In this document: positions 10,754 to 22,028 of the stretch, piece after piece
Layout: each line of letters begins with the position of its first letter
Numbering within the stretch: the first letter of the stretch is position 1
From: Pleodorina starrii
Lineage: Eukaryota > Chlorophyta > Chlorophyceae > Chlamydomonadales > Volvocaceae
Assembly (NCBI GenBank): GCA_030267565.1
Contig: BRXU01000007.1
Location: 310,001 to 374,000 of the forward strand
DNA length: 64,000 bases
Reading direction: 5' to 3'
Program-made: the position numbers and the translations under genes
Notes under the pieces: generated by a model
The model's database searches: none
What the model was told of the DNA's origin: nothing
Seen by the model: only the letters and a program-made list of their open reading frames with translations

Positions 10754-13700
10754 ATGGAACGGAATGAGGGCCCGCTTGGGCACCTACAACGATCACTCGA
10801 GCATGTCGGCAGAGGCCTAGCTTCGCAGTGGCAGCAGCTCCCGGCGCAGGTGGAGCGGAGCTTCGTACCGATGCGCCAGGGTGTTTCGCGGTGGTGGGAG
10901 CAGACGCCCATCGCGCAGATCATTCGGAACGCCCAGGAGGGAGCCGCCGCGCCAGCGCGTCCGCGGGAGCAGGCGCCCTGGGCTCCGCTGCTAGCGGTGA
11001 GGACAGCTCGATCGCGAGCACCCGACCAAAAGGGTTCAGGATTCGCCAACGGCCGCTGAGCCACCCTGTGCGATTATTCCAATTGGATGTCTGTGTGTCG
11101 CAGTCCATCACGTTGGGCACGTCAGCGCCCAGGCCACAGCCGGTCATGGACCTGGCGATGGCCAAGGAAGAAGTCAAAGCCCGCCTGGCGCCCGTGCCCG
11201 TCTTCACGGTGGCCAACCCCAAGAACGAGTTCGTGCTGGTGGCGGGCGAGGTGCGGGGAACGGAGGGGTTGGAGCAGCAAGCAAAAGAAAATGCGGCATG
11301 CGGGCCAGAGATGTGCTCGGTGTGACGTACGACGTACGACGCGATAACATAACCATTTTCTGTCCTCCTCCCACGGATACATCCATGGCCAGTCACTAAA
11401 TCCCGCACCAGTTGGACCACGCCGACCAGACAGGGCACCTGTCAGCTGTCTGTCTGTCTTTCTGTCTGTCGCGGCCCCGTGCGCAACTTACCCCGTCCCG
11501 CCCCCGCCCCCACCCACCCACCCGCCCTCCCGCAGAACAACACGCAGCTGGGGTTCTTCTTCTTCCGAAAAGAGGACGCGGAGGCGCTCATAGAGAAGGT
11601 GCGTGGCCGGTGGGAAAGATGAAGCGGGGGGTGGGTTGCGCTCTTACGAAACGGGGGTCTGGTAAAAAGCTGGTGAACGGGGGTGGGCGAAGGTGTGTGT
11701 GGGGTGTGGTGCCAGGGGGGCCCTAAAGCCCAGACGCAGGGGAGAGCCTCGCAGCGGGAGGGAGAGAGGAGGGCCGCCGCTGCCGCCGCAGTTGCTGCTG
11801 CTCCCCGACTTGAGCCACCAGAACCCGGGTGCTGCGCGCGGGTGACCGGCTCGAGTCGGGCGTGGGAGTGCGGGCCACCTTTGCTGGACATGTTTTTGTG
11901 GTCGCTTGCCTGGGGGTGGGTGGGTGTGGGGCTTCAGGATCATGATTGAGACCTGGTACACAAAAAAAGGGGTATTGCCGCGGGTGGGCATCGCGGCGTT
12001 GGCACCGGCGTGACGGCAGGCACGTGGGCGTGGGCGCGTGGGGGACCTCGATCGGGGGGGGGGGGAGGCGGGCGTAGAAGGGGGGGCGCATAAAAGGGGG
12101 GCGCTAAAAGGGGGTCAGGTGGGACGGCTGAGGCCAAGCGACATCAGCGGGTCTGATGCAGCCCTCCCTCCCTCCCAACCGGGAGGCCGTCGAGGCTGAG
12201 GCTCAGGCGGACTTTCCCACCAGGCGAGATGACTATGTATGTGTATGGTGGTGGGGGGCTGTGGCCGGTGCCCTGTGGTGCCGGGATGGCTGCTGCTGCT
12301 GCTGTGGGTCGTGTCGCAGCCCCGGGGGTGGGGGGTGGGCGGGGCTGGCTGCGACTGGCTGGCTGGCTGCCTCCTGGGGGATGGGGCCGGGGAGGGGCCC
12401 ACTGGTCCGGGGGGCTTCGCGGGGGACAGAGGCCGGTGTGCGGAGCGGCGGCGAAGGGGCGGACAGTCGGGGCGTGTCTTGTCCGGCAGCGTGCGCCGGC
12501 GGGCTCCAGGGGGGAGGGGCGGGCACCAGGGCGGGAGACGAGAGAAGCAGGCGGGTGGGTTTGTATGTATGTGTGCTTGCGTGCGTGTGTGTGTGCGTGT
12601 GTGTGTGTGCGTGCGCGCCTGTGTCTGTGTCTGTGTATGTCAGTATGTGTGTATGTGTTTGTGTGTCTGGGGTGTTTTACGTGTCTTCCGGTGCCTAGAT
12701 GCCTACATGTGTTCCGGGCAGGCCCTCTGACCAGAGGAAGCGCTGCTAGCACAAACACACACGCACACATACGTGTCCGTCCGTGTGTGTGAGTGAGCGT
12801 GTGTGTATGTACGGCATACGAAGGCTGCTACGAGCTGGACGAGTTGCGAGCGGGTCGAAGGGAGGGCGGGGCCGCCCGGCAGGACAGAACAGAACAGAAC
12901 AGAGGGGTGGCGATCCACCCGACCAACCCCGAGTCCTCTGTATCCCCCGGCGGCGGCGGAAGGAGAGGGCCCCCCCCTTGTCCCCCTGATCCGTGGCCAA
13001 ACCCAACCCGGGACCGCGCAGCCGGCGGCGCTGCTGCTGCTGCTGCTGCCGCTGCTGCTGCTCGCTTGCCCCCAGGGCCTCTTCCAGCCCCAGCTGGGGA
13101 GGGGGGACCCATGGGACAACCCACCCAAGCTGTGCGGCGGGCCGATCCACACACCGCACGCCTACCGCTTACCGCTTCCCGCCTTCTGCGACCTGCCTTG
13201 CGCGGGCGGTGCCGCCGCCGCTGCCGCTGCCGCCACTGCTGCTGCTGCTCTTTGACACGCGCTTTCCTTCCGCCCGGTTGGCATGGTTGGTTGTTGGGTT
13301 GTGGGCGTTGTATTGTGTGTTGCAGATTCGGGAGGAGAACCCGCGGCTGGCCCGCGACTCCAAGATCCTGCGTGTCACCATGGACAACGTGTACGAGGTG
13401 TTTACCACTCCCCGGGAGCAGACGGGGCTGCAGGTGGGGGGGGGAGGGGAGGGGGGGAGGGGAGGCAAGGAGGGAAGGGGGGGAGAGTATGACAGTCGAA
13501 AACGGCGGAGCGAGGGAGGGAAGGGAGGGAGGGAATACGGGCGAAGCCGCAGCGAGGGAGGGAGAGGAGGGGGAGGGGGAGGGTATGATGGTCCACAGCG
13601 GTAGACGCCGACAGGCTGGCAAGCGTAGTTCGGGAGGAGGGGCAGGGGAGGAGGGCTGGGGGGCAGGGGAGGGGGGCTGGGGGGCATTTAGGGCGGGGGC

Positions 13701-16179
13701 TGAGGGACTGGGAGGGCGGGGGCGTGCGAGGGAGGGGGGACCGCGCGGGAGGACGGCCCGCCAAGTGCGGGGGGGGGGGGAGGGGGGCCCTGAAGGCTCA
13801 GGAACCTCGAGGTACCCTGTACCCGGGGAACAGCAGCTCATGCGGACAAACATTCCTGGACTGCTCCCGGGGACTGCACCCCCCCTCAATCCCAACCCGG
13901 CTCCCGCCCCAACCCGATGCACCTCCGACGTCCCTCCGGGTCGCTCGGCTCCCTCGGCACTGTTGGGTCCGCCCGGCACCGTTGCACTCACCCCCTCCTC
14001 AGCCTCCCAAGTCTCAATTCACACCCCCCAGCTGGCTGCCACCCCACCCGCCACCCCACCTGCCCCCGTCCCGGGCCGTTCTAATTCCCCCCCCCACATC
14101 AGGGCATCCACTTCCGGTTCATGCCGGACATGAGGCAGGTGTCGCACGCGCTGGAGGTGAGGGGGCGGGGGCGGGCGGGAAAGGAGAGGGTGGCGTGGCG
14201 TGTGGGGTACTGGACTGGTGACTGGTGACTGGGGCGGAAGGGTCCCCCATGGGCGTGTGTCGGAGGTGGGGGAGGGACGGAGGAGTGCTGCACCGTGGCT
14301 AGGGCGGAGGGTGCTGGACAAAAGGCAGCGCCGCCGTGGGGCAGAGCCCTCGCCCCCGCCCGCCCGCCCGCCCGCCCGCGCATCCCATACGCGCCTCGAC
14401 CCCCTACAACACTCCCGCCCCGCTCCGCCCGCCGCCCTTCCTCGCCCCTCTCCCTCCGTCATGTCCTTCTCCTCTCCCCCCCTCCCCCCACAAATACACA
14501 CTCACACCCCCACGCCACCCCCCCGCCCGCGTTGCGTTCCTTCGTCCCGGGCCGTTTTAGTTACCCCCCGCCCGCCCCCCGCCCCCCCAGCTGTACAAGG
14601 CCGCTGGTGTCCCCACTCGTCAGTTCATCGGTGTGCCCGTGTTCCAGGCGGAGGGGCTCACCGTCACCACGAGAGACATGGTGGGGCGGTGGGGGGGGTG
14701 GGGGAGCTTGAAGAGGGGGGGTGGCTGGGTTTGGGTGGTTTGGGGATGTGATGCCGGCTTTCGGGTTGTGCCCCTTCACCTTCCCCCTCCCCCCCACACA
14801 CACGCATACCCTGCTGCTGCTGCTGCTGCTGCTCCACTGCCGCTTCCACCCGGGCAGCGACTGCGGTCGGTCGGTCCGTCCCCACTCATTAATTATTATG
14901 GAAGCTGCGCCATTGCTCCTGCACCTCCCGGGGGCCCCTTTTCCTCCCGCCGCCTCCCCTCTCCCATCGCTGCGGCACCAACCTATTATCACCTCCCGCC
15001 CCGTACCCCTCCGGTCCCGCCCCGCCCCCTCCTGCCCCTCCCCACCCCCTCCCCCCTCCTGGCGCTCCTCTCAGCAATACGTGCCGCTGTTTCTGTGCAA
15101 GGAGGACCTGGACATTGCCGTACAGAGCGCCTACGTGCAGCGCAACGCGGCGCAGATCAAGCTGTACAAGGACAAGGCGGACCGCTACCAGGCGGATTTC
15201 GACCAGGTGGGCTGGCAGGCAGAGGGAGGGGGGGGGGGAGGTAGGGAGTGATTATGCTCCATTATAGAACATGAGACACTGCGGACGTTGTTGACCCAGC
15301 TGCACTGGGCGGGGAGGGCGTGTCGTAATAGTAGTGGGCACTGGGACCCCGGGTGATCAGCTGGTAGGGAGGGAGGGAGGGAGGGAGGGAGGAAGGGAGG
15401 TTCAAAGGTTTGCAAAGTCAACGCTCTAACATACCGCCATACCGCTCAGGGGGGCACCGGTCCGGCCTGAGGCCTGCAGGGGGATTTTGGCCCCCTTCCC
15501 CTCCCCGGCCACCACCCCGGCAACCCTCGGTGGGGCCCGGACCCCTCCGTCCCGCTGCCGCGGTCTCATCATCGCCACCACCCTCCCTGGCCCCCTCCCT
15601 CCCTCCCTCCCTCCCTGACCTCCCTCCCTCCCTGGCCCCTCCAGGTCGCCGGTCAGCTCGAGTCGGCCTCGGGTCGGGAGCGGTCGGGTCTGGAGTCCAA
15701 GCTGGCCAAGGCGCGAGCCAAGTTGGAGGCGGCCCAGGAGAAGGTGGAGAGCGTGGAGCGGGCGCCGCTGCCAAAGGTCGAGGTGAGGGGCGGAGCGGAG
15801 CGAAGACAGACAGACAGGCAGCCGACCCGGCGGGTGGGCGGGCGGGCGGGCGCGGGTGCCAACTCGGTGTGTGCTGGTTTCATGTTTCCTCCGCCTCCGC
15901 CGTCTCCCCGGCTGACCCCCGACCACACCGCAACCGGTACCCTTGGTGCTCCGGAACCCAAGTGTCTCAACCCTCACCTCACCTCGCCTGCACTCACCTC
16001 GCGCTGTCGCCCCGCCTCGCATGTCCCCCCTCATCGCCCAGGTGGGCAGCTTCGAGGAGGTGGTGATGCGCATGACGGCCAGCGCCGGCAACGAGCTGGC
16101 CGCCTGGTCGCAGGTCATGTTTGTGGCGCCGGCGCTGCTGCAGGAAGCAGCCAAGAGCAGCGGGACCGCCAAGAAGTAG
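10754..16179 (+). CDS. TIC22: Tic22-family chloroplast protein-import component, 9 exons
   Basis: Exons: 10754-10996, 11104-11250, 11536-11598, 13326-13433, 14103-14156, 14591-14680, 15075-15206, 15645-15782, 16042-16179. They give 1113 nt, 370 aa, and every one of the eight introns is phase 0. The start was chosen for its near-perfect context GCCACCATGG and because the following residues (amphipathic, Gln/Arg-rich) resemble the Tic22 N-terminus; the frame is also open upstream. Family blocks in order: VPVFTVANPKNEFVLV (about 110-125), LGFFFFRKEDAEAL (about 135-148), GIHFRFMPD (188-196), GVPVFQAEGL (about 217-226), VPLFLCKEDLDIAV (about 238-251), VGSFEEVVMRM (326-336). Known role: intermembrane-space chaperone-like protein handing precursors from TOC to TIC. 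Oddity: a charged coiled-coil stretch of about 70 residues (roughly 255-325, exons 7-8) is inserted before the last block; land-plant Tic22 lacks it as far as I know. Confidence 0.9.
12560..12810 (+). repeat. Imperfect (GT)n-rich tract in TIC22 intron 3
   Basis: TG/CG-alternating sequence with long GTGTGTGC-type runs and a complementary ACACACAC run near 12750. It lies in the largest TIC22 intron (1.7 kb). Confidence 0.7.
14063..14086 (+). repeat. Dispersed module C, copy 3 (TIC22 intron 4, partial)
   Basis: CGTCCCGGGCCGTTCTAATT followed by a C-run, ending about 16 nt before the acceptor at 14103. It is in the sense orientation. Confidence 0.7.
14530..14565 (+). repeat. Dispersed module C, copy 4 (TIC22 intron 5)
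   Basis: GCGTTGCGTTCCTTCGTCCC, then GGGCCGTTTTAGTTACC, ending about 25 nt before the acceptor at 14591. This is the same position and orientation as in intron 4. Confidence 0.75.
15247..15280 (+). repeat. Intron module D, copy in TIC22 intron 7
   Basis: GGGAGTGATTATGCTCCATT, then ATAGAACATGAGACACTG, about 40 nt after the donor at 15206. It matches BRE1 intron 2 in sequence and in position. Confidence 0.7.
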
Positions 16180-17331
16180 AGTAGAGCGGCGGGGTGCGGT
16201 GCGCTACGGTGCGGGATACGGGGGGCGGTGGGAGCCGGCGGCGGTGGGGGGCGGTGTTGCGGTGGGGTCGCGGTGTTGCCGGGCGGGCGGGCGGCAGGGC
16301 CCGGCAGGACCCAACAGGGCGCAGCAGCAACACGGCAGTGCTGTCAGCAAAAGCAGCAGACAAACGCAACGTGCACCGGCGCGCGGGTTCACGGAATCGG
16401 TGGCGCAATGCTCCTTCTCTTTTTGGTGCAGCTGATGCGGCAGCTGATGCGGGCGTCCTGGCGGCGAGGGATGTTTTATTGTTGCCTGGTTGGTTGGGTT
16501 TTGAGGGAGGCGTATGTGCTGTATGAGCAGCTGCCGTACTGACGGTTGAGGTTCGCTGACACGCTCGGGTCTCTCTCGGGCCGGGCTGGGTTTAGGGTTA
16601 CTGGGGGCAGTAAACCGTGTCCGCAATGTGTTGCCGGGTCCTGGCGTTGCTGCTGCATGGGAGCGGGCCTATAAGGTGCCTCGTGCAGGTGGAGTGGGTC
16701 GGCGGGGGCAGGTGCGTCGTTAGCCCGGCTCACAGCCGGTTCTACGGAGGCGGCGGCTGGCGCTCGCTTTGCTGGGCACGTGCATGGGTGGGGTATCTGG
16801 TATGCCCTAGGTTCGGAGGCAAGGCGCGGGGGGAGGAGGCACCTGAGGCGCGTGGGGGCGTCTGTGGGGCGTGGAGTCCACGGCGGGCGCATGGCGGGCT
16901 TGTGCCGGACGGTTTACAGACTCGCGGACTTTTATTAGGCGACGCATGCACGGCGCCTTGTGTTCAGTGGGTGCGGACTTGAATGTGCGTTGAATGTGCG
17001 TTTTAGTGTGCAGTGGGTGCGGCCGCCTCATGGGTCATGGCAGGTTGCTGTTTGGGAGTCATGGGGGGCTGGTGCCTTGCAGGACGGACGGTTGCTCGGT
17101 TGGTAGCGGGTAGCCCGTCATAGCGAGTAGGTTGCACGGGAAACGCGTCCAGGTCCAGGTCCAGGTTCGTAGTAAGATCTGTGCATGCTCGGCCATTGGC
17201 GCCGTTCGCGTCTGTGCGCGCCGTTCTGCGGACAATCAGCGCTGTCTTCAGGCTTCATTTCCGCAGAGGCGGCGCAGAGCCGATCCGGGTGAGGAACTCC
17301 CTGGGTTGTGGTGGCTGGTGTGGGGGCGTGT

Positions 17332-17336
17332 TGTAA
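17332..17336 (+). terminator. Candidate poly(A) signal TGTAA for TIC22
   Basis: Located 1.15 kb past the stop. I noticed no nearer TGTAA on the plus strand. Confidence 0.35.
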
Positions 17337-17394
17337 ATGGAGCGTGTTGCCATGGTGACGCATGACGACGGACTCACGGGCCTTGAACGGGGGG

Positions 17395-17399
17395 TTACA
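17395..17399 (-). terminator. Candidate poly(A) signal TGTAA for the intronless minus-strand gene
   Basis: TTACA on the plus strand, about 940 bases past the stop at 18337. Confidence 0.3.
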
Positions 17400-18336
17400 C
17401 AGATACAGCAGTGTGTAAACAAGAGGTACAGCGTACAGAGCGCACACACGGTGGGTGGCGGATGGAGTTGCTGGACATGCGACGCGACACGGGACTGCCG
17501 TGTCGCAGGGATCTTCGGGTATGAGCACCGTCGGTGAAAACAGCTTTTAGCTCGCTGCCGACGTGTTGGTAAAAGCCCTAAGGACCCAACGCAAATGCGC
17601 CGAGACTGGACACACAGCACGTAACACGGTAACAGTCATCACCACGCGACTCATCAAAACTTAATACCGAGACGAGGCTCACCAGTAATCAAAATCCCCG
17701 TGTCGAGGTCATAAAAGGACACGAAAGAATGCGGATGAGAGTAGAGACGCGAACCAGACTGGTGGCCAAGTGTGCCAAAAAGTTCACGGCAGCAGACAGA
17801 TCAGAGTTCATCTCCCAGAATAACCCCCGCGGGGGCTGGCATGGTTGCATTGCCACAGGGCGAAGAAAGAGACTACGAAGGGAAGAGAAAAGAGAACAAG
17901 GGGTGGACCGACGCCACTCAGGGTTTTCGTTGCACGCCGGTTTGCCAGGTCGGTGCAAAACACGTGCATGGGCCCTCCTTCCTGTATGTACCGAGATGCA
18001 TGGGCCATTCATCCGCCGGGTGCAGCTCCCCGCCTATGTACGATGTCGAATAAGCTACCCTATCCCCCGTAAAACCACAAATCCTATCCAGATTGTGAGC
18101 ATGGACACTCCTACCACAAGCACAAAAGAGGTAACAGTACAGTACACTCCGTATGTAATCACACTCTCAGAATCAGGCTTTCTTTTGCTCCCGGCGCCTA
18201 GCATCGGCGCAGCTGCCAAAGCTCTCGCGGCCTTGGTTGCGAGACACCGACGCACGGCGCTCTGGGGTATGCGAACGGAGCTCAGGCGCCTCCCACCCAT
18301 CGATCCATGGCACACGAACACTGCACGACACTGCCC

Positions 18337-19167
18337 TCACTCCTGGGTGGGGAGCTGCGTGTACCCGAGTTGCTGCAGGTCAACGAGCTCCTGCGCCCCG
18401 TCGCCCTCGCGGGCCGGCCAGGAGCACGGAACCTCCGTCCCGACACCGCCGCCGTTGCCGCCGCCGAGGCCTCGCCGACTCAGCCTCGCCCGCAGCCTCG
18501 CCAGCGCCTTCGGACGCGGCGAGCGCGCGCCCCCGGCGGCATCCCGGGACTGGTGCTTGTCGGCCGCGTCGCAGTCCTGCATCAACGACCGCGACAGCGA
18601 CGAGAGCGACAGTTTGCGCTTGGGGTTCTCATCCGCGCGGCCGCTGCCGTGCGCCACCGCCGAAGATGCAGCCGAAGATGCGGCGCCGCCGGCTGAGAAT
18701 GACAACGCCCGCTTCGCGCCGGCGCCGCCCGCCGCGGCGGCGGCGGCGCCACCGGCGGCGTGCGGCTTGTTGCGCCGCGGTGAGGCGGCGGGGCTGGGCG
18801 CGTGGCGGGCGGCGGGCTCCGACGCGGCGACGGCCGCACCGTGCAGGCCCTTGCGGCGGCGGCGCTCCTCGGCGATCCGCTGGATCTGGTCGTGGACTTC
18901 CACGAGCGCCGCCTCCAGCCGCTGGGAGGTCAGCGTCATGGTGGCCGCGCCCGAGACCTCGTCGTTATCTGGGTCGCACTCCACCGCGTCCGTGTCGCCG
19001 GAAAGCAGCAGCCGCGTCACGTGCGCCAGCCGATCTGGGTCCACGAATGCGGGCTGCAGGTGGGCGCCCATGGAGAGGTGCTGCCACAGCTCCCGCAGCT
19101 TCTCCATAAGGCCCGCCTCCTCGGCCTCTAGGTTGGCGCGGAGCGCGTCCAGCTGCCCCAGGGACAT
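18337..19167 (-). CDS. Unknown coiled-coil / low-complexity protein, intronless
   Basis: From the ATG at 19167 (context GGCCATGTCC) the frame runs 276 codons to the stop at 18337. It also stays open upstream with an ATG at 19422, which would add 85 Arg-rich residues, so a longer or organelle-targeted form is possible. The N-terminal 75 residues are helical and acidic/leucine-rich (DALRANLEAEEAGLMEKLR). A second helix has EAALVEVHDQIQRIAEERRR. The rest is Ala/Gly/Ser-rich and basic, with a Ser-rich patch KRKLSLSSLSRSLM that resembles a kinase target. I recognise no family. Coding potential is supported by the codon composition and by the ordered helices; the absence of introns is unusual for this region. 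Confidence 0.6.
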   Translation of the reverse strand: MSLGQLDALRANLEAEEAGLMEKLRELWQHLSMGAHLQPAFVDPDRLAHVTRLLLSGDTDAVECDPDNDEVSGAATMTLTSQRLEAALVEVHDQIQRIAEERRRRKGLHGAAVAASEPAARHAPSPAASPRRNKPHAAGGAAAAAAGGAGAKRALSFSAGGAASSAASSAVAHGSGRADENPKRKLSLSSLSRSLMQDCDAADKHQSRDAAGGARSPRPKALARLRARLSRRGLGGGNGGGVGTEVPCSWPAREGDGAQELVDLQQLGYTQLPTQE

Positions 19168-20739
19168 GGCCGACAGCGGCTGCTGTGGCGCTGTGATGAA
19201 GACCGCGCGCGGCGCGAGGCAGCGGCGCGGGTAGGCTGTGCGGTTGCGGCATCGGAACGCGATACGATGGCCGCAGGCGCGCACAACGCCGACGACGCCG
19301 CGGGCGGCTCCGACGGCACGGCGGGCTCGCGTCTTCAAGCCCCGCTCCCTGGTCGCAGGCAGAGGGTCGGTTTCGGTGAAGGCAACGAGAGTGACATTGT
19401 CTTTGCATAGTAAAGAAGGCATGGGAGCTGATGCGTTGCATATGGTGCTGATTGGGGATACGGCGCTGATGATGGACTCGTGTTGAGACGTACGAGCGAT
19501 AGTTCTGGATCTTGCAGCGCCAACTCCGCACCATCGCTGGCCAGAAGTCAGAAGCAAGACAAGCATGCTTGCACATATATTTAAAACATACATAGACCCA
19601 TCGGTAAGTAAAAGTCCTTTGCACGTTCCCGGTCGGGCTAACTGCGAACCCAGATACCTTGCGCGCTCATCGTGGATGTGCCTCACATCAAGCTCAAAGC
19701 CTCCAGTCTGATTTTCGTCAGGCGATGCATGCATCACGGACCTGTATCAAAGGGACCCAAATAGATTCAGTGCCTCGTCCGTTATCGCACAGTCGGCCGC
19801 GCAGTTGCCAAGCACGGCGGTGTTTCGTGCTGCTACAGCAAATTTGTAACGCTCAGCAGCTGGCAAAAAGCAGTGGCAAGAACCACAAGTCGCCACACAC
19901 ATTGTTGGAATGTTGGGCCCGAAGTCCAGATAGATACGCCTCACGAGAGTTCATCCCATAGGATGCCACTTTGTGCTTCATGAATGTTTATGCTAGCGGG
20001 GCTGAGCCGCTTGGTGCTTAAACGCCTTCAAGGTATCCCAGATAGAAGGTGGCCGAACTTACGGGATAGGCCTCAGTGGAACGCCGAGCTCGTTGGCCAT
20101 CAGCAGCGAGAGTTCAGAACGATGGTGGACTGTGCCCTAAGCAGTAGGGCTGCGTGTCGTCCGCAAAAGTGTAGAGCGAAAAAAGCCCACGGTGCTATTA
20201 CCGTGAAATATTTTATATTTTAGCAACTTTCAGATACTCAGCGATTTATGTCTGCGGAAGCGTTTGTACAGTTGCGAGGAACCTGCTAGATATTGGCTTC
20301 ACCGGCTTCCACTGACGTACTGCACGACAAGCAACCGCCGAGGCAAGCCCGGGGCGGCACAAGACTTTAACGATGGTTAGTTTAGTATCAGATGCACATC
20401 AGATGCACAGTTCTCACACTTGTGGTGTCCGTTGTTACTTTCTGCCACCTTGTCAGCAGGGACAGTGAACGGGCATAATGGGGTTTTGCAGAGCCCACGA
20501 CGGCCCATGCGAGGTTTCCTTAAACCAGGCAGGCCCTGCTGGCCCTGCAGAGGCAGTCCCGTGCACGACCTGGACGGTGCACATATTTAATTAATCCTAG
20601 GGCAGCACATCAAACAACACACCTTAAGAGTATGCTGCTCTGAAGTATCTCGCGTCGAGAGGGCCCCTGCCATGCTTCAGACCTCATTCGGGGGTTGCAA
20701 TGCGCAATTTGCTGACCCTCCATACAATCCTCAAAACAA

Positions 20740-20747
20740 ACGCACAT
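20740..20747 (+). repeat. Left 8-bp target site duplication (ACGCACAT)
   Basis: Identical to 21156-21163 on the other side of the element. Confidence 0.85.
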
Positions 20748-21155
20748 CAGGGTTGCTATCTTCCTTGACGGGAGTATCTACGGGCTCAGATATTCGTTGC
20801 TCAAATGTTCCAAAAACTTCTATGGATGACGAGAAGTTTTTTGGCTGGGAAGGCCCAAAAGTATCTGTGTGCAGTGGCCAGATATCAACCATGACCATGT
20901 GCAATGTAGGAACTTGTTTTCAGTAATATCCAGCACAGTTGTTCGGAGCCGAAAACATCTTTTTCGCCGTCGGGAGGGAGCCGGCGACGTGATTTTATGG
21001 GGAAATGGGCTTCCGAAGTTCTATGGATGATCAGATTGTATGGTCAGAATTCTCCCTAAAATATCCTACTGGACACTCAAAATCGTAAAAAAAACTTCTA
21101 TAAAGTTTCAAATTTTTGGGCAAATAGATATTTTTATCCTAAGATAGCAACCCTG
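20748..21155. mobile_element. hAT-type MITE, 408 bp, non-autonomous
   Basis: The ends are a perfect 15-bp inverted repeat, CAGGGTTGCTATCTT (20748-20762 and the complement at 21141-21155), directly flanked by the perfect 8-bp duplication ACGCACAT. Eight-bp duplications and ends starting CAGGG are diagnostic of hAT transposons. The interior is AT-rich with no transposase ORF. The intact ends and duplication suggest a fairly recent insertion. Confidence 0.9.
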
Positions 21156-21163
21156 ACGCACAT
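21156..21163 (+). repeat. Right 8-bp target site duplication (ACGCACAT)
   Basis: Identical to 20740-20747. Confidence 0.85.
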
Positions 21164-21461
21164 GTGTTTTGTGCCTTTGCCTTTGGAGGCCCATGCTGTT
21201 TGTCCCTCTGTACCCCTCAAAAAGACACGCATGCGGTTCGGAAGCTATCGGCGCATGTTGCATCCCCCTTTCCGTCAACACATAGCGCAGAGCCGAACAC
21301 GGCGTATAGGGCTGTGGCCAGACAACAAATCAGTGGGTTGCCTGTGACATGCTGCGCGCTCCAAGCCAGCACCGACAGCTAACGCGTGCCTTTGGAAAAC
21401 ACCTCTTTCTGTCCTGGAGGGTCCTGGCTGTAGCGATACGATATCGCGCCTACCGCGTCTG

Positions 21462-21466
21462 TTACA
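21462..21466 (-). terminator. Candidate poly(A) signal TGTAA for CFAP410
   Basis: About 560 bases past the CFAP410 stop on the same strand. Confidence 0.35.
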
Positions 21467-22028
21467 AGCGCCAAGATTCTGAGCGAGTCGGCCCAGGCAC
21501 GTACACCGATGCCACTTGGGCAACCGCCCGCCTCATGTAAGGCGCGCCTTGCCACGGGTCCTGCGAAAAACGATGTCGGTGCATCACCCGCTGGCTTCCC
21601 CTATAGCGCCAGCGACGCCAGTCGCGTGGCGATTCGACAACCACCTGTACGGCGGTGGCCGCCTCCATGACAGCAAGCCTCGAGTTTGAAGTCCCAGAAG
21701 CGATCAGAGTTGACGCATCGGGGGCAGAGGTCGAGGCGGCTTATCCGCCTGACGAGGTAGTTCTCGCACGGTTACCGGAACCCCAGCACGCCCACATGCT
21801 TTGCATATTATCTCGGATCACGCGCCTGCTACTCCAACGCAAGCTACCTCCCCAAAGGGCACCACTCATACCAGCTGTTCGGCAGCCGGCACCTGCCTGC
21901 CTGCCTGCTCTGACCCTGAACCCATTCGATGCCCCGAACGAAGACTGTTGCTCCATGCCGCCATGCCGCCGACCTTTGACACAAAACGCCATCCCGTCGC
22001 CACACCACCACTACACGCGTATCGTCCA

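Larger units (their letters stand above)
16180..18336. other. Convergent 3' UTRs of TIC22 and the intronless gene
   Basis: No convincing CDS. The interval separates a plus-strand stop (16179) and a minus-strand stop (18337). Opposed TGTAA motifs sit at 17332-17336 (plus) and 17399-17395 (minus), so the two 3' ends would overlap by about 60-100 bp if both are used. Confidence 0.5.
19423..22028. other. Gene-free, AT-richer region containing a MITE
   Basis: No CDS was recognised. GC content falls clearly between about 20.2 and 21.2 kb, where the hAT-type element sits. The right end should be the 3' UTR of CFAP410; a minus-strand TGTAA lies at 21466-21462. Confidence 0.55.

Noticed and set aside
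12793..14133. 446-codon plus-strand ORF
   Set aside because: Crosses TIC22 exon 4 in the wrong frame and consists of Arg/Gly-rich intron translation.
17729..19234. 501-codon plus-strand ORF
   Set aside because: Overlaps the minus-strand coiled-coil gene in antisense and has no protein-like segments.
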